Below the pieces are notes generated by a model that did no database searches, was not told the origin of the DNA, and saw nothing but the letters and a program-made list of their open reading frames with translations. 19,259 nt of DNA from JALONO01 sp038209965 (GTDB taxonomy: Bacteria > Bacteroidota > Bacteroidia > Cytophagales > Thermoflexibacteraceae), in NCBI GenBank assembly GCA_038209965.1, contig JBBQXF010000094.1, positions 1 through 19,259 of the forward strand, written 5' to 3'. Position 1 is the first letter of the stretch, and each line of letters starts with the position of its first letter. The position numbers and the translations under genes were made by a program. This document shows, piece after piece, positions 13,248-19,259 of this stretch.

Positions 13248-14411
13248 ATGGCAAATTATCACCGCAAAATGCGCATGGGCATGATTGGCGGCGGCATTGG
13301 GGCTTTTATCGGCGGCGTACACCGCATGGCCGCCGCCCTTGACGGAGAAATTGAACTGGTCTGCGGGGCTTTTAGTGCCGACCCCGAAAAATCCAAACAG
13401 TCTGGCGCACAACTCTACCTCCCGCCCGGTCGGGTGTATGAGACTTTCCAAGCCATGATCGAGCAGGAAAAGCTGCTCCCCGAGGGCGAGCGGATGGATT
13501 TTGTGGCCGTCGTCACCCCCAACCACTTGCACTTTGCGCCCGTCAAACTGGCCCTGGAAAATGGCTTCGCCGTGATGTGTGACAAACCCTTGGCCTTCAA
13601 CTACGCCCAGGCCCAAGAGCTGGCCCTGATCCTCGAGAAACCTACCCCGCTGTTTGGCTTGACCCACAACTACAGCGGCTACCCGATGGTGAAAGAAGCC
13701 AAGGCCATGATCCAATCGGGGCAAATTGGCAAAGTGCGCAAAGTGGTGGTGGAATACCCGCAGGGCTGGCTGGCCACCCGGCTGGAAGCCACTGGCCAGA
13801 AACAGGCCGCTTGGCGCACCGACCCCACCAAGGCGGGCGCGGCCAACTGCGTGGGCGACATCGGCACCCACGCCGCCCATTTGGCAGAATATGTGACTGG
13901 ATTGGAAATCAGTGAATTGTGTGCCGATATCACCAGTTTTGTCGAGGGCCGGGCCATGGAGGACGATGCCAATATCCTGCTCCGGTTCAACAACGGGGCC
14001 AAGGGCATTTTGCACGCCAGCCAGATCAGCGTGGGCGAAGAGAACAACTTTAACTTACGGGTGTATGGCGAAACCGGCGGCCTGTGGTGGCACCAGATGG
14101 ATCCCAACACGCTCTTGGTATCGGCGCTGGGCAATACCCGCCGGCTGGCCCGAACGGGCATTGGTGAGCTTTCCGAAGCCTCGCAACTGGCCACCCGCAT
14201 CCCGGCTGGCCATCCCGAGGGGTACGTGGAGGCCTTTGCGGTGCTGTACCGCAACTTCGCCCGCACCTTGCGCAGCCGCTTAAAGGGCGAAACGCCCGAT
14301 CCCCGCTATTTGGACTTTCCGGGCATTGCCGATGGGGTGCGCGGCATGGCATTCATCGACACGGTGCTGGCCTCGGCCCAGAGCGACCAAAAGTGGACCA
14401 AGCACCATTAA
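13248..14411 (+). CDS. Gfo/Idh/MocA family NAD(P)-dependent oxidoreductase
   Basis: Members oxidise or reduce hydroxyl groups of sugars, inositols and related compounds with a tightly bound nicotinamide cofactor. The 387-residue product has an N-terminal Rossmann fold with GMIGGGIGAFIGGVH (residues 11-25), VVTPNHLH (88-95) and CDKPL (111-115), where K113 corresponds to the catalytic EKP lysine with Asp in place of Glu. The C-terminal alpha/beta domain carries GDIGTHAAH (203-211), with D204 and H208 at the usual active-site positions. No signal peptide precedes the cofactor site, so the enzyme is cytoplasmic. The start ATG at 13248 leaves ten residues before the glycine motif, which is normal. 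It stands alone between a gene-poor spacer and a strong terminator. The substrate is not predictable; co-action with the sugar isomerase at 3808-4719 is only a family-level possibility. Confidence 0.9.
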   Translation: MANYHRKMRMGMIGGGIGAFIGGVHRMAAALDGEIELVCGAFSADPEKSKQSGAQLYLPPGRVYETFQAMIEQEKLLPEGERMDFVAVVTPNHLHFAPVKLALENGFAVMCDKPLAFNYAQAQELALILEKPTPLFGLTHNYSGYPMVKEAKAMIQSGQIGKVRKVVVEYPQGWLATRLEATGQKQAAWRTDPTKAGAANCVGDIGTHAAHLAEYVTGLEISELCADITSFVEGRAMEDDANILLRFNNGAKGILHASQISVGEENNFNLRVYGETGGLWWHQMDPNTLLVSALGNTRRLARTGIGELSEASQLATRIPAGHPEGYVEAFAVLYRNFARTLRSRLKGETPDPRYLDFPGIADGVRGMAFIDTVLASAQSDQKWTKHH

Positions 14412-14445
14412 TTGACCGATCCTGAATAGGTTGATCCTTGGCCCC

Positions 14446-14501
14446 AAGGTTTCCGATTGGCGCACGCTATTCCGTTTGCCGATGGGAAACCTTTAATTTT
14501 T
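14446..14501 (+). terminator. Long-stem terminator after the oxidoreductase
   Basis: AAGGTTTCC (14446-14454) pairs with GGAAACCTT (14485-14493); after one G-G mismatch ATTGGC pairs with GCCGAT, closing a 16-base loop. A TTAATTTTTG tail follows. It begins 34 bases after the stop codon. Confidence 0.75.
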
Positions 14502-14573
14502 GACCTGCGCACCCACGCTGGTTACGCCCACCATTTATAGGCAAAAATGATAAACCACTTATTGGTTGACAAT

Positions 14574-14610
14574 AAAAAAGCCGGGCTACCAAGTTGAATG
14601 GCGGCCCGGC
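14574..14610 (-). terminator. Terminator after the cysteine-rich protein gene
   Basis: On the minus strand GCCGGGC (14610-14604) pairs with GCCCGGC (14586-14580) across a loop of 17 bases and is followed by six T. It lies 67 bases beyond the stop codon and faces the oxidoreductase terminator. Confidence 0.75.
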
Positions 14611-14677
14611 ACTGGTTGGACTAACTGGGTTTGGCAATACCTCTTTAATTAGTGTTCAAGGTACAATCGCAGCCCGA

Positions 14678-15655
14678 TCACTTGCAAGACCGGGTAACTT
14701 CGCCTCCCTTGCTTATAGTTTCTGTAAAGATACACGCACCGTTGCAGCCGCTGCAACTGTACCCTTCCAGCGCGGGGGGCAGTTCAATAAAGCCATGATT
14801 ATTGTCAAAACTGAGGAAAGCGGCGGGAACTTGCCAAAAGCCCAACCGGCCCTTGACCAAGATGGGCACCCAAACCCGCTGGCCATTGTCGGGGGTTCCC
14901 CGCTGGGCCATTGCATCGAGCAAGCTCTTTTTATATATTCCCATCTCGTGGATAACTTTGGGGTCTTCCAAATCTTGGGGATCCATCATCGGGGAGTTGG
15001 TAATCTTGGCAAAAGTGTAAGCTGCTTCCACGTTGCGATCAATGAAACCTTCGCGCGGCTCATCAAGAGTATAGTCAGGTTTGAATGATTGATAAAAAAA
15101 TTCATCTGAATCTTTGGCACCTTGCCGCTCCAGAAACTGGCCAACCGTACCGATTTCCACCTCAACCGACGTTTTGCTTCCTTTGGCTACGTATTCATGG
15201 ATCTTGGCTTCCACCCACTCGGCCCCGTTGCGGGTAAAGGTGGCATTACAAATACCAGCACAGCTACTGATCTGGCAACCAGTCTCTGTAGCCCCATGTT
15301 TAAAAGTCTTTTCGTACGCATTGCAGCCCGAGCCTTGAGTACATGAGCAAGAAACGCCCAGCGTCTGGGCCGCATACACCCGTTGATCCTGAATGATCTT
15401 GGCGTAAAAACCTTCGGGCAGGGTAATTTCCAGCCCGTCAGCCCGTTTGACCACTTTGGTGCCCCGTGGCCAAACCATTTGGTGGGCGAGGTGGCCCGCC
15501 GCCAGTTCCTTTTCGTAGGTGGCCCGATCCAGTGTGACTGATCCGCCCGTTGAAACTTCGTCCGGCCCGATGGGCACCACCGACGGGGCGCAGGCCACTG
15601 CGGTAGCAAACAGCGCAATGGTGGCCAATGATTTGATGTTCATCGCTACTTTCAT
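14678..15655 (-). CDS. Cysteine-rich exported protein, probable lipoprotein
   Basis: The 325-residue product begins with a signal peptide (LATIALFATAVACAP) whose C22 could be lipidated, although AVAC is a weak lipobox. Apart from C22 the ten cysteines fall in two groups. Group one is C103, C105, C111, C127, C132 and C136; group two, at the extreme C-terminus, is C301, C304, C308 and C324. From the third to the fourth cysteine both groups have exactly 15 residues with E at +4, K at +8 and G at +10, so the groups are probably related modules. Between them lies a mixed helix/strand region with no motif I recognise. Metal binding or disulfide bonding are both possible. Two ATG codons (15655, 15643) are plausible; the second gives MNIKSLATIALF. 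A good promoter lies upstream, a terminator downstream. The frameshifted regulator gene is 117 bases upstream. Function unknown. Confidence 0.8.
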   Translation of the reverse strand: MKVAMNIKSLATIALFATAVACAPSVVPIGPDEVSTGGSVTLDRATYEKELAAGHLAHQMVWPRGTKVVKRADGLEITLPEGFYAKIIQDQRVYAAQTLGVSCSCTQGSGCNAYEKTFKHGATETGCQISSCAGICNATFTRNGAEWVEAKIHEYVAKGSKTSVEVEIGTVGQFLERQGAKDSDEFFYQSFKPDYTLDEPREGFIDRNVEAAYTFAKITNSPMMDPQDLEDPKVIHEMGIYKKSLLDAMAQRGTPDNGQRVWVPILVKGRLGFWQVPAAFLSFDNNHGFIELPPALEGYSCSGCNGACIFTETISKGGEVTRSCK

Positions 15656-15694
15656 GGTTTTTGGAAATATTAAGTTAGAAATACATTTGATTCA

Positions 15695-15725
15695 CAAATC
15701 TAGATGCATTGTGTGGGTTGGGCAA
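15695..15725 (-). promoter_or_regulatory. Promoter of the cysteine-rich protein gene
   Basis: On the minus strand TAGATTTG (15702-15695) matches TAnnTTTG exactly and TTG (15725-15723) lies 20 bases upstream, the expected -33 spacing. This is the best promoter in the window. Leader of about 33 or 45 bases, depending on the start codon. Confidence 0.65.
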
Positions 15726-15772
15726 TAGCAAAAACAACTATTTTGACTAGTTAAAACGACTATTTCAACCCA

Positions 15773-16394
15773 TTATTTTGGGTGTTTGCCCCTTTCATGC
15801 CAATGGGCCAAGATGGCGGCCCGGTGCTGCCCAACAAAGAAGTAGAGTTGCTTGCGGCCGGCCAGCCCCAACTTGACCAACATGTTCCCCAAGTGGGCCT
15901 GCACCGTGTGGAGGCTCAAAAAAAGTTTGTTGGCAATCTGGGCCGCTGGCAGGCCGTGGGCCAAATGGATCAGCACCTCCAGTTCGCGGGGGCGGAGGTG
16001 GGCCAAGCTGGGCAGCGCTTCGCCAATCAGCAGCGCCGGATCCAGAAAATAATAGCCCTGGGCCACTTCGTCAAGGCAAGCGGGCAAGGTGTCCCATACA
16101 CCTGTGCGAGCCAGCAGGCCCGCTGCGTTTATTCGCTGGGCCAGCCGCACCAGTGACACATCGGGCGGCAGCACCGGCCGGGGCCAGTTGGCGCACAGTG
16201 AGGGCCAGTTGCAGACAGTTGGGCCCTTCCATTTCCAACAGCACCCCCCACGGAGCAGGAACCGCTAAACCAGCCAGCAGATCAGGCTTGGCCACGGGGC
16301 AGAAGATGACTTGCGGGAGTAGGGGTAAAGGTTCTAAATATTTTCTGGAGGGGCAGAACCAAATCACGCGGCTTGGTTGAGGATCGGTTTGCAT
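15773..16394 (-). pseudogene. LuxR-type regulator with degenerate receiver domain, frameshifted
   Basis: Two overlapping minus-strand frames together make one protein. The first starts at ATG 16394 and gives about 72 residues resembling the first half of a response-regulator receiver (RVIWFCPS, then WGVLLEMEGPNCLQ, then LTVRQLAP). The second resumes at about 16174 with VLPPDVSLVRLAQRINAAGLLARTG, the expected second half, and then a LuxR-type helix-turn-helix (LRPRELEVLIHLAHGL and LSLHTVQAHLGNMLVKLGL). Dropping one base between about 16174 and 16185, a GC-rich run with CCCC, fuses them into 206 codons, the normal length of NarL/LuxR response regulators. The receiver lacks the phosphoacceptor aspartate (glutamate in LLEME) and the conserved lysine, so it would not work by standard phosphorylation. 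Either a true pseudogene, a sequencing error or a recoding site. The downstream fragment from 16174 has a GTG start and might be made alone. Confidence 0.72.
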
Positions 16395-16740
16395 TGAACA
16401 AATTTGGTATAAAGCTAGCATGCTTTTTACGTGCACCCACTTTAGTTTGTCTGCTCAAATTTCGTGCTAAAAAGCCAGGTCAAGTAATTTGAACGACTGT
16501 TTTTCAATGTTTTTCATGTTTTTCACGCCATTCATCAGATGAAAAAAAAGAGGGCAAACTGGGCAAACTGGGCACAACCGACTGCATCGGCAACCATTAC
16601 CGCAAGGGGATCGCTTGGCTAAACGGCCAAGTCCCAATTCAGCCAATGGCGCCAAAAAACTTCCCATTCCCATCACCACGCCGGGAGCCGGGGTCAACCC
16701 ATCCAATGATCCAGCAACCAAACAACTAGGACAGCCAAGT
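16395..16740. other. Spacer between the ABC ATPase gene and the regulator gene
   Basis: About 345 bases without a convincing gene. It holds three degenerate copies of TTTTTCA-x-G (around 16500-16530) and a 9-base tandem repeat (16552-16578). Inverted copies of GGGTCAAC lie near the ABC stop codon. A long minus-strand frame (16467-16721) spells low-complexity sequence across the repeat and is not accepted. No U-tract terminator was found for the ABC gene. Confidence 0.5.
16552..16578. repeat. Short tandem repeat, 9-base unit
   Basis: GGGCAAACT is repeated exactly at 16552 and 16561, and a third, degenerate copy (GGGCACAAC) follows at 16570. Confidence 0.7.
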
Positions 16741-17418
16741 TCAGTTGACCCGATCCTCGATCACGGCCCCGCCCCGGAGCCGGATCATGCGCCCAGTTTT
16801 GGCCGCCAACTCCAGATCGTGGGTCACCAGCACCAGCGTGGTGCCAGCTTCGCGGTTGAGGGCAAAGAGCAGTTCCTCTACTTTGTGGCTGGTTTCGTCA
16901 TCCAAATTGCCCGTTGGTTCATCGGCAAAGAGGATTTTGGGTCGGTTGGAGAAAGCCCGGGCAATGGACACCCGCTGCTGCTCGCCGCCCGAAAGTTGGG
17001 TCGGGTAATGGTGGTGGCGTTCGGCCAGCCCCACTTTGGCCAGCAACTCGAGGGCTTGTTTCTTGACATCGCGCTCGCCGCGCAGTTCTAGGGGCACCAT
17101 CACATTTTCCAGCGCAGTGAGGGTGGGCAGCAACTGGAAATTTTGGAACACAAAACCCACGTATTGGTTGCGGATCTTGGCCCGGGCATCTTCGCCCAGC
17201 TTGTCCAGTTCTATGCCATTGAGCACCACCGTACCAGTGCTGGAGCGATCCAGCCCGGCGCAAAGGCCCAAGAGCGTGGTTTTGCCACTGCCCGACGGCC
17301 CGACGATCGAGAAAGTGTCGCCCGCATTGATGGAAAAATTGACTTCGTGCAACACTGTGAGGGCGTGCCCCCCACTTGGATAGCTTTTGCTCAGGTTACG
17401 GGCTTCTAAAATGGACAT
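16741..17418 (-). CDS. ABC transporter ATP-binding protein, LolD/MacB-like
   Basis: This is the ATPase subunit of a type VII (MacB/LolCDE/FtsE-like) ABC system; relatives drive lipoprotein release or mechanotransmission from the inner membrane. The 225-residue product has every motif: Walker A GPSGSGKTT (40-48), Q-loop Q92, signature LSGGEQQR (142-149), Walker B ILFADEP (162-168) followed by TGNLDDE, and the switch histidine H200 in VTHD. DEPTGNLD and the short length are typical of the LolD/YbbA branch. The matching FtsX-like permease is not next to it: downstream is a spacer and the broken regulator, upstream, 66 bases away, the cyclotransferase-like gene. The permease must be elsewhere on the chromosome. 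The subfamily is assigned from pattern, and the substrate is unknown. Confidence 0.9.
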   Translation of the reverse strand: MSILEARNLSKSYPSGGHALTVLHEVNFSINAGDTFSIVGPSGSGKTTLLGLCAGLDRSSTGTVVLNGIELDKLGEDARAKIRNQYVGFVFQNFQLLPTLTALENVMVPLELRGERDVKKQALELLAKVGLAERHHHYPTQLSGGEQQRVSIARAFSNRPKILFADEPTGNLDDETSHKVEELLFALNREAGTTLVLVTHDLELAAKTGRMIRLRGGAVIEDRVN

Positions 17419-17484
17419 TGGTGGGCGAACAGTGATGGTTTGGTGACCGATTTGACTTTGGGCCAGCTTGGCCGTTGCAATATA

Positions 17485-17877
17485 CTAAGATTTGTTTTCG
17501 GGCGAATACACCACCTTGGTCCGGATCGCGGGCTGCCAGTCGCCGCTGGGTATCTTGGGGCACTGCGCCAAGCCCCGGCGATCGGCCTTGAGGTAAATGT
17601 AAGCCTGGCTGGTGGGATCCACCACCCGGCAGTAATGCCCCGTGGCCAAGCCCTCCAACACATCCAATTGGGCCAAAGTTGGCGCGTCAATGCCGTAGAT
17701 CTCCCCCAGAATCCCCACGCCGGGGCGATCCGAGGCCACTGCGTAGGGGTACAGCCCGTTGTCGAACAGCTCATAACCCGGTAAGCGGACATCGGTCGCC
17801 AACAAGCTGGCTTGGGCCAGTTGCCAGTGGTTAGTCCCATTTTTTCGGAGAGTGCCGTACACAAATAGCCAGATCAT
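17485..17877 (-). CDS. Gamma-glutamylcyclotransferase family protein (GGCT/YtfP-like)
   Basis: Family members cyclise gamma-glutamyl groups of small amines or peptides to 5-oxoproline; many bacterial ones have no known substrate. The 130-residue product has the family's phosphate/substrate loop FVYGTLRKNG (residues 5-14) and the LDVLEG segment with E75, the residue equivalent to the catalytic glutamate. The strand pattern after it (YCRVVD, AYIYLKAD) fits the small cyclotransferase fold. No signal peptide is present. The ATG at 17877 starts directly at the first strand, as usual for the family. The ABC ATPase gene follows after 66 bases on the same strand, so the two may share a transcript, but no functional link is evident. 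A TAACTTCG box is too close to the start codon to be a convincing promoter. Confidence 0.85.
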   Translation of the reverse strand: MIWLFVYGTLRKNGTNHWQLAQASLLATDVRLPGYELFDNGLYPYAVASDRPGVGILGEIYGIDAPTLAQLDVLEGLATGHYCRVVDPTSQAYIYLKADRRGLAQCPKIPSGDWQPAIRTKVVYSPENKS

Positions 17878-18014
17878 GATCGAAGTTAGCCACTTTTTTG
17901 CATTGGCCCATCACTTTTTACCCTTTTTCCAATTGGCTTGAGCAGCGGAAGGCCAATGGCCAGCTTTCCCCCGCCTTGCCCTTGCGCCCACTTTAGCCCC
18001 GAAATTTGCGGCCC

Positions 18015-18046
18015 TTGCCCAATTAACCAAAAATGGCTTACCTTCG
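18015..18046 (+). promoter_or_regulatory. Likely promoter of ychF
   Basis: TTG (18015-18017) and TACCTTCG (18039-18046, one mismatch to TAnnTTTG) are separated by 21 bases. The leader would be about 30 bases. Confidence 0.45.
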
Positions 18047-18082
18047 CGGCTCAAAATTGTCATCACCTTTTGTTATTTTAAT

Positions 18083-19180
18083 ATGGGTTTGCAGTGCGGA
18101 ATTGTCGGCTTGCCAAATGTGGGCAAGTCAACTTTGTTTAATGCCTTGTCCAACGCCAAAGCCGAGGCGGCCAATTATCCCTTTTGTACCATTGAGCCAA
18201 ATGTGGGCGTGGTGAGCGTGCCCGACGAGCGCCTGCAAATCCTCGAGGGGCTGGTCAATCCCCAAAAATTGGTGCCCACCATCATGGAGTTTGTGGACAT
18301 TGCGGGCTTGGTCAAAGGGGCCAGCAAGGGCGAGGGCCTGGGCAACCAGTTTCTGGCCAATATCCGCGAGGTGGATGCCATCATCCACGTGGTGCGCTGT
18401 TTCGAAGACGAAAATGTGGTCCATGTGGCCGGCAAAGTGGATCCGGTATCGGACAAGGAAATCATCGATACAGAGCTGCAACTCCGCGATCTGGACTCGG
18501 TGGACAAGAAAATGGCCCGGGTGCAGCGGGCCGCCAAAAACGGCGATACCAAGCTCAAGCGTGAGCATGAAGCCCTTGAGCGCTGCAAAAACCACTTGGA
18601 GCAGGGCAAGAACCTGCGCACGCTAGATCTGACCGAGGACGAGCGCGAAGCTGTCCGTGACTTGAGCCTGCTCACCTCCAAGCCCGTGATCTACGCCGCC
18701 AACGTGGGCGAAGCGGACATCCACACTGGCAACCAGTACGTGGAGAAATTAAGGGCCTCCATCACCAGTGAAAACGCGGAGGTGGTCATCATCTGTGCCG
18801 CGCTGGAAGCCCAGATCGCTTCGTTCGACGATGTTGAAGAGCGGGAGGTTTTCTTGGCAGAATATGGCCTCAAGGAATCCGGGCTGAACAAGTTGATCCG
18901 GGCTTCCTACCATATCTTGAACCTGATCACTTATTTTACCGCCGGGGAAAAGGAAGTGCGGGCCTGGACTGTTCGGCGGGGTTGGAAAGCCCCAGCCGCT
19001 GCCGGGGTGATCCACTCCGATTTTGAGCGCGGCTTCATCAAGGCCGAAGTGATCAAACTGGCCGACTACCAAAAGTACAAAACCGAGGGCGCGTGCCGCG
19101 AAGCGGGCAAAACCTCGATCGAGGGCAAAGAATATGTGGTGCAAGATGGTGATATCATGCACTTTAGGTTCAATGTGTAG
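18083..19180 (+). CDS. ychF: Redox-regulated ATPase / Obg-like P-loop protein YchF
   Basis: YchF (human OLA1) is a universally conserved P-loop protein of the Obg family that prefers ATP to GTP, binds ribosomes and influences stress responses. The 365-residue product has the P-loop GLPNVGKST (residues 9-17), the switch II segment FVDIAGLVKGASKGEGLGNQF (split here: D72, G75) and the altered specificity motif NVGE (G4 position) that replaces NKxD and explains the ATP preference. A helical insertion with coiled-coil character lies in the middle (about 130-180), and the C-terminal TGS domain contains ITYFTAGEKEVRAWTV and SDFERGFIKAEV. Length is standard for the family. The start at 18083 gives MGLQCGIVGLP, the normal N-terminus. 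The last 79 bases of the window after the stop show no terminator or gene. Confidence 0.97.
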   Translation: MGLQCGIVGLPNVGKSTLFNALSNAKAEAANYPFCTIEPNVGVVSVPDERLQILEGLVNPQKLVPTIMEFVDIAGLVKGASKGEGLGNQFLANIREVDAIIHVVRCFEDENVVHVAGKVDPVSDKEIIDTELQLRDLDSVDKKMARVQRAAKNGDTKLKREHEALERCKNHLEQGKNLRTLDLTEDEREAVRDLSLLTSKPVIYAANVGEADIHTGNQYVEKLRASITSENAEVVIICAALEAQIASFDDVEEREVFLAEYGLKESGLNKLIRASYHILNLITYFTAGEKEVRAWTVRRGWKAPAAAGVIHSDFERGFIKAEVIKLADYQKYKTEGACREAGKTSIEGKEYVVQDGDIMHFRFNV

Positions 19181-19259
19181 GCGGTGATGGCAATGGGGGC
19201 AAAAGCAGCGGTATTGACCCCGCTTATCCAGCACTAATTTGAATGCTGATGTACCCAGG

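Noticed and set aside
13242..14015. Minus-strand frame of 257 codons opposite the oxidoreductase
   Set aside because: Antisense shadow of a gene with complete Gfo/Idh/MocA motifs; its sequence is Gly/His-rich without a domain.
15730..15752. Hairpin AACTA/TAGTT before a T-rich stretch as terminator of the regulator gene
   Set aside because: Only a 5-bp AT-rich stem with a short, interrupted T-tract; too weak to call.
16467..16721. Minus-strand frame with CPVCPVCP
   Set aside because: The Cys-Pro repeat simply translates the 9-base tandem DNA repeat, and there is no other protein-like feature.
17881..17888. TAACTTCG as promoter of the cyclotransferase-like gene
   Set aside because: It ends only three bases before the start codon, so transcription would begin inside the gene, and there is no -33 partner.

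Overview
The window looks like a chromosomal segment of a member of the phylum Bacteroidota. The evidence is a partial DUF2911 protein, an RNase P RNA of bacterial A-type layout, an absence of obvious Shine-Dalgarno sequences, and several upstream boxes matching the Bacteroidota -7 consensus TAnnTTTG (before rnpB, tadA, topA, the GH3 gene and two secreted-protein genes). Base composition is close to balanced in genes and AT-rich in some spacers. The sequence alone does not place it below phylum; Saprospiria or Cytophagia are guesses.

Layout. 1-2400: end of a DUF2911 gene, a bidirectional terminator, rnpB on the minus strand, then divergently tadA (tRNA adenosine deaminase) and sodA (Mn-type superoxide dismutase) with a strong terminator. 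2401-3765: an exported zinc amidase of the Amidase_3 type. 3808-8479: a minus-strand block read from topA downward (topA, terminator, four-helix 'phage holin' family membrane protein, Nudix hydrolase, small conserved protein, exported-type sugar isomerase). 8663-10396: a NagZ-like GH3 enzyme, divergent from topA. 10451-12605: three minus-strand exported proteins of unknown role, including one made of two duplicated beta-rich modules. 12606-13247: about 640 bases with no convincing gene. 13248-14411: a Gfo/Idh/MocA oxidoreductase, convergent through two terminators with a cysteine-rich exported protein (14678-15655). 15773-16394: a LuxR-type regulator with a degenerate receiver domain, broken by an apparent +1 frameshift. 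16741-17877: a LolD/MacB-like ABC ATPase without its permease and a gamma-glutamylcyclotransferase-like protein. 18083-19180: ychF.

Most of the window is housekeeping (RNA processing and modification, oxidative defence, DNA topology, wall recycling). The amidase and the GH3 enzyme could both act on peptidoglycan, but they are not in one operon. I saw no CRISPR array, prophage, complete insertion sequence, tRNA or rRNA. The least explained parts are the cysteine-rich protein with two related 4-Cys modules, the adjacent frameshifted regulator, the duplicated-module secreted protein, and the gene-free stretch at 12606-13247. None is proven to be a new system.
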